NCBI GenBank assembly: GCA_959028445.1
Contig: CAUFRY010000006.1
Location: 16,652 to 80,651 of the forward strand
DNA from: an uncultured Collinsella sp.
GTDB lineage: Bacteria; Actinomycetota; Coriobacteriia; Coriobacteriales; Coriobacteriaceae
Direction of reading: 5' to 3'
DNA: 64,000 nt
Shown piece by piece: positions 1 through 6,188 of this stretch. How positions within the stretch are numbered: position 1 is the first letter of the stretch; every line of letters begins with the position of its first letter. The notes beneath the pieces are model-generated. The model saw only the letters and a list, made by a program, of their open reading frames with translations. It made no database searches and was not told where the DNA came from. A program made the translations under genes and the position numbers.

Positions 1-572
1 TGTTGGGCGAGGAGGCCGGCGTGGGCGAGCAAGTTGCACAGATTACCGAACGCGCCATGCGCGGCGAGCTCGACTTTAAGCAGGCGCTCGAGGAGCGCGT
101 GGGGCTGCTCGCCGACCTGGACGAGAGCGTATTCGAGCGCACCTTTGAGCGCGTGACATTTACCCCCGGCGCGTTGGAGCTTGTGCGCTCGGCACACAGC
201 AAGGGCTGGAAGGTCGGCGTGGTAAGCGGCGGCTTTCACGAGGTCGCCGATAAGATCGTGGCCGCTGCGGGCATCGATTTTTGCCTGGCCAACCGCCTGG
301 AGGCCGTAGACGGCAAGCTCACGGGTAAGCTGGCGGCCGACATTGTGACCAAGGAGTCCAAACTTATCCAGATGCTGGATTGGGCAGTTGAGTGCGGCGT
401 CGATATGGCCCACACCGTCGCGATCGGCGACGGCGCCAACGATATCCCCATGATTCAGGCCGCGGGCACGGGCATCGCGTTTTGCGCCAAGCCCAAGACG
501 CGCGAGGCCGCCCCGTTTGCCATCGACGAGCGCAACCTGATGCTCGCCATGGACATCATCCTGCGCGACTAG
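1..572 (+). CDS. serB: Phosphoserine phosphatase, 3' part (gene enters from the left edge)
   Basis: This is the C-terminal part of a HAD-superfamily phosphoserine phosphatase, which removes phosphate from phosphoserine in the last step of serine synthesis. About 190 residues are visible and the stop is at 572. The middle shows VGVVSGGFHEVADKI (the serine-bearing motif II region) and the end shows AIGDGANDIPMIQAAG, the metal-binding motif with GDGAND followed by the conserved AAG.GIAF. The N-terminal DxDxT nucleophile motif is missing because the gene begins before base 1, so the apparent TTG start at base 3 is not a real start. The family assignment is firm. Because the substrate-specifying N-terminal half is not seen, a related HAD phosphatase cannot be excluded. 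Confidence 0.88.
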   Translation, partial: LGEEAGVGEQVAQITERAMRGELDFKQALEERVGLLADLDESVFERTFERVTFTPGALELVRSAHSKGWKVGVVSGGFHEVADKIVAAAGIDFCLANRLEAVDGKLTGKLAADIVTKESKLIQMLDWAVECGVDMAHTVAIGDGANDIPMIQAAGTGIAFCAKPKTREAAPFAIDERNLMLAMDIILRD

Positions 573-608
573 TCGATCCGTCTAACAACAGAATCAGTCT
601 GTCCTATA

Positions 609-642
609 GTTTCCGAACAATTTTGTCTTAGTGTTCGGAAAC
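609..642. promoter_or_regulatory. Perfect 10-bp inverted repeat in front of larB, probable operator
   Basis: GTTTCCGAAC (609-618) is repeated in inverse orientation as GTTCGGAAAC (633-642), with 14 bases between. It lies 45 bases before the larB start and just upstream of a weak -10-like TAGACT at 658-663. The last gene of this unit encodes a TetR-type regulator, and TetR proteins bind palindromes of this kind, so self-regulation of larB-larC-tetR is a reasonable inference. A transcribed hairpin is the alternative reading. I found no second copy in front of larA. Confidence 0.5.
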
Positions 643-686
643 ACACCCTTTGAGTGCTAGACTTTGCGCCGTCGAAGGGAACATAT

Positions 687-1469
687 ATGGATAAGCGGGA
701 TCTTGAGCAATTGCTGAGCGATGTTGCCGGCGGAGCAGTCACCCCCGCCGACGCCCTCACGCGCATCCAGACGGCTCCGACCGCCGATTTGGGCTTTGCG
801 CAGCTCGATCTTTCGCGCGGGGTGCGCCAGGGAGCCGGCGAGGTTGTCTACGGCGCCGGTAAAACCGCCGAGCAGATAGCCGCCATTATCAAAGCGCTGC
901 GTAATGCTGGCCAGGAGCGCATCCTGGTCACACGCCTGGACAGCGAAAAAGCAGCCCGCGCCTCGGAGCTCCTCGGCACCGGCATCGACCTGGGATATGT
1001 CCCGGACGCACAGCTCGCCCTCGTGGGCGGCAAGCCCTCCCCCACCGGCAACGGACGCGTTGTCGTCGCCTGCGCCGGCACGAGCGACTTACCCGTCGCC
1101 GAAGAAGCCGCGTTGACGGCCGAATTCTATGGCAACGAGGTCGATCGCCTCTACGACGTAGGTGTCGCCGGCCTGCACCGCCTGCTCGCGCATGCCGAGG
1201 AACTTGCCCAGGCACAGGTGGTCATCGCCATCGCCGGCATGGAGGGCGCGCTGGCGAGCGTTATCGGCGGCCTGGTGAGCTGTCCGGTCATTGCCGTTCC
1301 CACCAGCGTGGGCTACGGTGCAAGTTTTGGTGGCGTAGCCGCGCTACTCGCCATGCTCAACTCCTGCGCCAGCGGCGTTTCGGTCGTCAATATCGACAAC
1401 GGCTTTGGTGCCGCCTACCAGGCAAGTCTTATCAATCATTTGAGCGCCGGCACAACCCGCGCCCGTTAA
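687..1469 (+). CDS. larB: LarB, nickel-pincer cofactor biosynthesis (pyridinium-3,5-biscarboxylic acid mononucleotide synthase)
   Basis: LarB carboxylates and hydrolyses nicotinic acid adenine dinucleotide to start synthesis of the nickel-pincer cofactor of lactate racemase. The protein has 260 residues. The C-terminal two thirds is the PurE-like (AIR carboxylase) fold, with GTSDLPVAEEAALTAEFYG, IAIAGMEGALASVIGGL and TSVGYGASFGG. The Cys in LNSCASGV near the end matches the position of the cysteine reported to form a substrate adduct in LarB. I chose the ATG at 687 because GAAGGGA precedes it by 6 bases; an in-frame upstream start at 654 has no such site. LarC follows after 10 bases, so the two are probably co-transcribed. 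Confidence 0.93.
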   Translation: MDKRDLEQLLSDVAGGAVTPADALTRIQTAPTADLGFAQLDLSRGVRQGAGEVVYGAGKTAEQIAAIIKALRNAGQERILVTRLDSEKAARASELLGTGIDLGYVPDAQLALVGGKPSPTGNGRVVVACAGTSDLPVAEEAALTAEFYGNEVDRLYDVGVAGLHRLLAHAEELAQAQVVIAIAGMEGALASVIGGLVSCPVIAVPTSVGYGASFGGVAALLAMLNSCASGVSVVNIDNGFGAAYQASLINHLSAGTTRAR

Positions 1470-1479
1470 GGAGCATTCC

Positions 1480-2397
1480 ATGTCCAGCCATCAGCACACG
1501 CTTATCATCGACGGCACCTCGGGCATCAGCGGCGATATGACCGTCGCGGCCCTGCTCGACCTGGGCGCCAGCGAGGAGCGCCTGCGCGAACAGCTCGCCA
1601 CGCTGCCGGTCGACGGCTTTACGATCGCCGTGACGCGCGTAAACAAGCATGGCATCGACGCCTGCGACTTTGACGTCCAGCTTGCAGAGGAGCTCGAGAA
1701 CCACGATCACGATATGGCCTGGCTCTACGGCAACGAAGAAGCTGCCGAGCACACGCACGAGCATGAGCACCACCATCATGACCATGGCGGGCATGAGCAC
1801 GAACACTGCCACGAACATGATCATGAGGCCCACGGCCATGGCCACGAGGGTCATCATCACGTCCACCACCATTACCACCGTTCTTTGGCGGACGTCACCG
1901 CCATCATCGACGGCTCGCAGCTAGGCGATGGCGCCAAGCGTCGTGCCCTCGCCATTTTTTCTGTACTCGCTGCTGCCGAGGCCAAGGCTCACGGCAAAAC
2001 GCCCGACACCGTCCTGTTTCACGAGGTGGGCGCCGTCGACTCCATTGTCGACGTCTGCTCCGTTGCCATCTGCCTCGATGACCTGGGTATTGAGGATATC
2101 GTGGTTGAGTCGCTCTCCGAGGGCCACGGAACCATCCGCTGCGCCCACGGTCTCATGCCCATTCCCGTCCCCGCTGTCGTCAACCTGTGCCAAGCGGGCA
2201 ATATCGCCCTCACGCCCGCGCCGGTCGTCGGCGAGCTCGTGACGCCCACGGGCGCCGCCATCGTCACCGCGCTGCGCACGTCCGACCAACTGCCCTCACG
2301 CTACCGCATCGAAGCCGTCGGCTACGGCGCCGGTAAGCGCCCCTACGAGGGCTGCTCCGGCACGCTCCGTTGTCTCCTCGTTGACGAGGACGCATAG
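1480..2397 (+). CDS. larC: LarC, nickel-insertion protein (DUF111), short form with a His-rich insert and no LarC2 part
   Basis: LarC is the CTP-dependent cyclometallase that inserts nickel into the LarA cofactor. The 305-residue protein starts with IIDGTSGISGDMTVAALLDLG, typical of the family, and AAGGAG precedes the ATG by 6 bases. Residues 91-133 hold 24 His in 43 positions, a probable nickel-holding segment. After it come LFHEVGAVDSIVDV and the terminal GYGAGKRPYEGCSGTLRCLL. In full-length LarC (about 400 residues or more) the GYGAG region is followed by a second domain, LarC2, reached in Lactiplantibacillus plantarum by frameshifting. Here the frame stops right after that region and tetR begins two bases later, leaving no room for LarC2. 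Either LarC2 lies elsewhere or this lineage works without it. Confidence 0.9.
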   Translation: MSSHQHTLIIDGTSGISGDMTVAALLDLGASEERLREQLATLPVDGFTIAVTRVNKHGIDACDFDVQLAEELENHDHDMAWLYGNEEAAEHTHEHEHHHHDHGGHEHEHCHEHDHEAHGHGHEGHHHVHHHYHRSLADVTAIIDGSQLGDGAKRRALAIFSVLAAAEAKAHGKTPDTVLFHEVGAVDSIVDVCSVAICLDDLGIEDIVVESLSEGHGTIRCAHGLMPIPVPAVVNLCQAGNIALTPAPVVGELVTPTGAAIVTALRTSDQLPSRYRIEAVGYGAGKRPYEGCSGTLRCLLVDEDA

Positions 2398-2399
2398 CC

Positions 2400-2939
2400 A
2401 TGGATACCCGCAAGGCCAAAAGCCGCGCCGCGATCGTCGCGGCGTTCTCCGAGCTGCTACGCGAAGAGGACTACGGCAAGATCACCGTCGGCGACATCAT
2501 CGCGCGCGCCCACGTAGGCCGCGCGACATTCTACGGCCTCTTTAAGAGCAAAGACGACCTACTGTCCGAGCTCGTGAGCGACATCTGCACCCACGCCCTC
2601 GACGACGATGGCACACCGCTCGACGACCCACTCGTGCAGGTCGAGCATATCCTCAACAACCTCTGGGAACGCCGTCAGGGCGTTCGAGCCCTCGTAGCCG
2701 GAGCCGGCTCGCGCGTCTTCGCCGACTGTCTCCGCAAGACCATCATGTCACGAGCAGCCGAAACCGTCCCCGCCGACCCCATAGGCCCCGCCGGCACCAT
2801 GGACCGCAGCTTCTTACTACACCACATAGCCTCAAGCTTCGTAGCCACCGTCCAATGGTGGGCCTGGCACAACTTCCAAGCAGACAAAGCCGACGTAGCC
2901 AAAGACTACCTCTCAGCCATAAAACCCCTCTTCGGCTAA
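2400..2939 (+). CDS. TetR/AcrR-family transcriptional regulator
   Basis: This 179-residue protein has the N-terminal TetR helix-turn-helix: KSRAAIVAAFSELLREEDYGKITVGDIIARAHVGRATFYGLFKSKDDLL, residues about 7-55, with the family's A..AGV..GT.Y.HF signature present as A.V.RATFYGLFKSK. The C-terminal ligand domain resembles TetR proteins with a TetR_C_33-like tail and has no ligand motif I can name. The ATG lies two bases after the larC stop, so it is translationally linked to larBC. The likely role is control of the Lar genes, perhaps through the inverted repeat at 609-642; lactate as a signal is speculation. Towards the 3' end the codons become richer in A/C than in the neighbours, with many CCA, ACA and ATA codons. 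Confidence 0.85.
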   Translation: MDTRKAKSRAAIVAAFSELLREEDYGKITVGDIIARAHVGRATFYGLFKSKDDLLSELVSDICTHALDDDGTPLDDPLVQVEHILNNLWERRQGVRALVAGAGSRVFADCLRKTIMSRAAETVPADPIGPAGTMDRSFLLHHIASSFVATVQWWAWHNFQADKADVAKDYLSAIKPLFG

Positions 2940-3250
2940 GTAAGTAAGCCTCTCATCCCAAGGAACCGCCCCACCCCAGGCCGCCACGCATCCCAAAGTG
3001 TCACTCGCACCTCAAAGCGCCCAACAACAAAGTGCCCACCACATCCAAATTCAGATATATATGTTGGGTTGCTTGTTCGAACACAACTGGATTCCCGCAG
3101 GGTCCGGCATAGGTTAACTTTCCGCCGCACTCCGCAGGACGCAAGAAGCTCCCGCCGCACGAAGTGCGCAGCGGGAGCTTCTTGCATGTCCGAGGACGCG
3201 GCGGAAAGTTAACCTATGCCGGACCCGGGCGTTATATCAATTGTCTTGGA
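2940..3250. other. Convergent intergenic region between tetR and glpF
   Basis: No gene is supported here. Its main content is the long hairpin at 3100-3226, listed separately. Bases 2940-3090 are plain sequence following the tetR stop, with no clear U-tract terminator. Both the larBC-tetR and the larA-glpF transcripts must end in this interval. Confidence 0.6.
3100..3226 (-). repeat. Long hairpin element A (fixed internal loop, 29-bp perfect outer stem), downstream of glpF
   Basis: Bases 3100-3128 and 3198-3226 are perfect 29-bp inverted repeats. Inside them, 3141-3155 and 3171-3185 form a perfect 15-bp inner stem, topped by a CGCAC-GAA-GTGCG mini-hairpin. Between outer and inner stems are ACTCCGCAG on the left and CGAGGAC on the right, plus a 3-bp GAC/GTC stem and a two-base AT bulge. 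The same arrangement recurs at 6039-6165 and, shortened, at 59022-59116, always just after the stop codon of a minus-strand gene. The arms differ in sequence between copies. It could serve as a bidirectional terminator or an mRNA 3' stabiliser; its function is unknown to me. Confidence 0.75.
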
Positions 3251-3982
3251 CTAGAACATGCCCAAGAAACCGTGCACAAACAGCGCAGCCAGAGCGGCAC
3301 CGACAAACGGTGCGATGCCAGGAACGAGCAGGCCGTACTTCCAGTTGTTGTCAGCCTTGTTCTTGATCGGCAGCACCTGATAGGCCATGCGAGGACCAAG
3401 GTCACGAGCCTGGTTCATGGCGAAGCCGGTGATGCCGCCCATGCCCATGCCAACAGCCCAAACGATCAGACCGACGCAGATAGCAAGCATCAGAACGTTC
3501 TCGCCGGCGCGGTTAGCGGCAGCAAGGATGGCGCTGATGAACACGAAGGTGCAGATGGCCTCGCAGAAGAAGTTACGGGCATAGTTCGTACCCTCGGTGG
3601 TGGGGTTGGTCGAGAAGATGTTGCGCTGGGCAATGGGGTCGACGACGCCCTCGGAAGCCTTGAACTCATCGGCATACATAAGCCAAGCGATTACGGCGCC
3701 CACAAAGCCGCCGAGCATATCGGCAATCATGAAGGGGATGCAGCTGCTCCACGGCACCAGGCCGACGATGCACTGGGCAAGCACCATGGCGGGGTTCATG
3801 CACACGGCGCCGCCAAAGACAAACAGGCAGACCGAGATGCCAAAAGACCAAGTGGTGATGGCAAACATGTGGCCAGAGCCCTGATACTTGGTGCCCTTGA
3901 GCACGGTATCGCAGTGCACGCCCACGCCAAAGATGATCATGAGGGCCGTTGCGCCGAATTCACAGAGGAGTTTGGTAAGCAT
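3251..3982 (-). CDS. larD: GlpF/LarD-type MIP channel (aquaglyceroporin), probable lactate facilitator
   Basis: This 243-residue polytopic membrane protein belongs to the MIP family, with six membrane segments. The first half-helix motif is intact (CMNPAMVL, NPA at residues 63-65). The second reads GFAMNQARDLGPR, with N-Q-A at 190-192 where the family has N-P-A. The Arg of the selectivity filter just after it is kept, as is the glycerol-channel Asp (RDLGPR). It lies 49 bases downstream of larA on the same strand, which matches the lactate/glycerol facilitator encoded in the L. plantarum lar operon. Movement of lactic acid across the membrane is therefore the best guess, but plain glycerol or water transport cannot be excluded from sequence. 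The symbol larD rests on context. Confidence 0.85.
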   Translation of the reverse strand: MLTKLLCEFGATALMIIFGVGVHCDTVLKGTKYQGSGHMFAITTWSFGISVCLFVFGGAVCMNPAMVLAQCIVGLVPWSSCIPFMIADMLGGFVGAVIAWLMYADEFKASEGVVDPIAQRNIFSTNPTTEGTNYARNFFCEAICTFVFISAILAAANRAGENVLMLAICVGLIVWAVGMGMGGITGFAMNQARDLGPRMAYQVLPIKNKADNNWKYGLLVPGIAPFVGAALAALFVHGFLGMF

Positions 3983-4031
3983 AAAACCTTATCTTTCTTG
4001 TCGGTTATAAACGATTCGTTTAGGCCGCGCA

Positions 4032-5309
4032 CTAGTGCTGCGCGACGACAACGCCCAGGCCATCGGGAATGACGGCCACCTTGGCATCGGCACCCTTCAT
4101 CTCAAAGGCGAGCTTGAGCGCCTCCTCGAGGGTGTTGACCGGCGTCATGTGCATATCCTTGATCATCTGGTGATCGCACAGGTCGGTGACCATGATCACA
4201 GGGTGATGCGCCAGGATGCGGGCAAAGATCTGGCTCGTCCACTGGTCGGGCAGGGTCTCGTCCTTAGGACGGTCGATACAGGCGCGCTCAAACTCTGCCG
4301 GATCGTTGTCGGCGATGTTGTGATAGAAGCCCTCGCCGCCGTGACCGTCGGCACAACCGGCGACGTCGATGATCACACCGCCCTCGGGAAGCGTGGCCTC
4401 GGCAGAGCACATGCCCTTCACGGCCTGGTAGATGTTCTGGTCGAGCGGGTAGCCGCCGTTGGTGGTGATGGCAATCTCGCACTCGACGGGCTCAACGCCG
4501 GCAAGGCTCTTTACGAACTCGCAGCCAGCCTCGTGTGCCTTGTGGATGTCGCCGGCGAAGGAGCCAATGACCTCGTGCTTGCCGTTGAGCACCACGTTGA
4601 GCACAAAGGCAAGGTGAGCCATCTCGGCGGCGGCGAACATGTCCTCGCTCACGTGATTGTGGCAAAGGTTGCCGGCACGCGAATGAGAATCGTTCACAAA
4701 CTGGCCGTTGTGGTTGTACATGATGGTCTTGTAGCTGGCGATGCCAGGCAGGACGGACTTGCGGCTGCCGGAGAAACCAGCAAAGAAGTGCGGCTCAATA
4801 AAGCCCTCGGCAAGCAGCAGATCGCAATCGACGGCAATCTTGTTGATGATGCACTCGCCACCAGAAGGCAAGGTGCCGATCTTTTTCATCATGCTGTCGT
4901 CAGTCGCGACGTGCATAACGATTTCCTCGTTGGCAACGATCTCCTCGCCATACTTGTTGACGAGCTCCTCATGCGTCGACGGACGGTGCATACCCGTAGC
5001 AACCAAAATACGAACTCGAGCCTCGGGCGCAGCGGAATGGATGTGATGCAGCAGAATAGGCATCGTCACACGCGAGGGAACGGGACGCGTATGATCGGAG
5101 CTAATAATGACAATATCCTTCTTGCCAGCACAAAGCTCCTCGAGCGAAGGCGAGCCATAAGGGTTGGCAAGCGACTCCTCTACCAGCTCTTCCTGCGATT
5201 TTGTAGTCTTAAACTCGTTTTGATGACCTTCCATCACACCCGCGAAGTTCTTATCCTCGAGCTCCAGATGCAACGTCTTGTGGTCAAACGGCAGTTCACA
5301 TTCAAACAA
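4032..5309 (-). CDS. larA: LarA, nickel-dependent lactate racemase
   Basis: LarA interconverts D- and L-lactate using a nickel-pincer nucleotide bound to a lysine. With the TTG start at 5309 the protein has 425 residues, and numbering falls in register with L. plantarum LarA: Arg75 and the surrounding SSDHTRPVPSR, His108 in ATGMHRPSTHEE, His174 and the cofactor-bearing Lys184 in PHFFAGFSGSRKSVLPG, and His200 in TIMYNH. AGGAAGAGG lies 10 bases before this TTG. The open frame continues upstream to 5546, but that extension is unlike LarA. The gene probably forms an operon with the downstream channel gene and needs LarB, LarC and LarE; no larE is visible in this window. Confidence 0.95.
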   Translation of the reverse strand: MFECELPFDHKTLHLELEDKNFAGVMEGHQNEFKTTKSQEELVEESLANPYGSPSLEELCAGKKDIVIISSDHTRPVPSRVTMPILLHHIHSAAPEARVRILVATGMHRPSTHEELVNKYGEEIVANEEIVMHVATDDSMMKKIGTLPSGGECIINKIAVDCDLLLAEGFIEPHFFAGFSGSRKSVLPGIASYKTIMYNHNGQFVNDSHSRAGNLCHNHVSEDMFAAAEMAHLAFVLNVVLNGKHEVIGSFAGDIHKAHEAGCEFVKSLAGVEPVECEIAITTNGGYPLDQNIYQAVKGMCSAEATLPEGGVIIDVAGCADGHGGEGFYHNIADNDPAEFERACIDRPKDETLPDQWTSQIFARILAHHPVIMVTDLCDHQMIKDMHMTPVNTLEEALKLAFEMKGADAKVAVIPDGLGVVVAQH

Positions 5310-6188
5310 TGACGAGCGCCCTCTTCCTTTCAACTGACACACTAGATAAACCGTTGGAAGGATACGCCGCTCACCGAAAAATACCACCGTCCACCGACTC
5401 ATTAACACAACGTTCATATTTGACCCACAACAAAACGGCCACGATCCCAAACGGGACCGCAGCCGCCTGTCAAAGACACTATAGACAGGATGATTTACGC
5501 AGCGCCGAGGCAAACATCTAGTTCGAGACGTACGCACGTAAGCCATTTTGCATAAATCCGTTAATTAATTGCATAAGATGGCGCATGGATTTCTGGCCAT
5601 AACTGGGTAGTACCCTCCGGAGCGTGCATTTTTGCGAGTATTCAGCATCGCGGGATAAGATTTTGGTGCCAAAAATCTTTCAAAAGGTAGATAGTCCTCA
5701 TGACTCGACCCATCTGGATAGCATGCGGCGAGAAACCAGCCATATATGATCGTCGCCAAAGCCCAATCGTCGTGCAAAAGCATCAACAAAGGCAGCGAAA
5801 GCCGGCTATGGCCTTATGCATCAATCTTTGGCTGCTGAAAACTCCGTTTTTTGCACGTCGCCCCAAGCACCACCCTCACCCAGCGGCTGATCCGCCGAAG
5901 ACCGGACATCGCAGGGCCCGCCATTAGTTTACTTTTAGGCACACTCCGCAGGACGCAAGAAGCCCTCGCCGCACTCCACGCTATGCGCGAAGCGCGCCTT
6001 ATTCCCTTCAGCTTTAATCCCAGAAGACCGAGGACGAAGGGATCCGATGGGTTTCCCTCTGAATGCACTCCGCAGCACGAAGCCCCCTTATCCGCAGCTC
6101 CGAAGGAACAGGATAAGGGGGCTTCAAGTGCGAGGACGCATTCAGAGGGAAACCCATCGGGTCCCGGTGAGAGCCACAGGGCTATCGA
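5310..6188. other. Intergenic region between larA and ppc, with a decayed and an intact hairpin element
   Basis: No gene is supported. The larA promoter should lie in 5310-5560 but I could not settle on one. Bases 5942-6034 look like a decayed relative of the hairpin family: ACTCCGCAG at 5944-5952 is followed by GACGCAAGAAG as in element A, a GCGC-GAA-GCGC mini-hairpin sits in the middle, and CGAGGAC is at 6029-6035, but the stems no longer pair. The intact element follows at 6039-6165. Bases 5565-5930 show nothing I can name. Confidence 0.55.
6039..6165 (-). repeat. Long hairpin element B (same internal loop as 3100-3226), downstream of ppc
   Basis: Bases 6039-6066 pair with 6138-6165 over 28 positions with one mismatch. 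The inner arms 6079-6093 and 6111-6125 are perfect over 15 bp. The internal loop is ACTCCGCAG (left) and CGAGGAC (right), identical to element A. The short stem beside it is CAC/GTG here against GAC/GTC in element A, a compensatory change, and the two-base bulge is AA against AT. The arm sequences are unrelated to element A. It begins 24 bases after the ppc stop, in the same orientation relative to the gene as the other copies. Confidence 0.75.

Noticed and set aside
28..120. The TTG at base 3 as the true start of the first gene
   Set aside because: The nucleophile motif of phosphoserine phosphatase is missing, so the gene must begin before the window.
3164..4072. A 302-residue plus-strand frame across hairpin element A and glpF
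   Set aside because: It starts inside the hairpin and runs antisense through the channel gene; the His/Asp-rich composition is typical of an antisense shadow.
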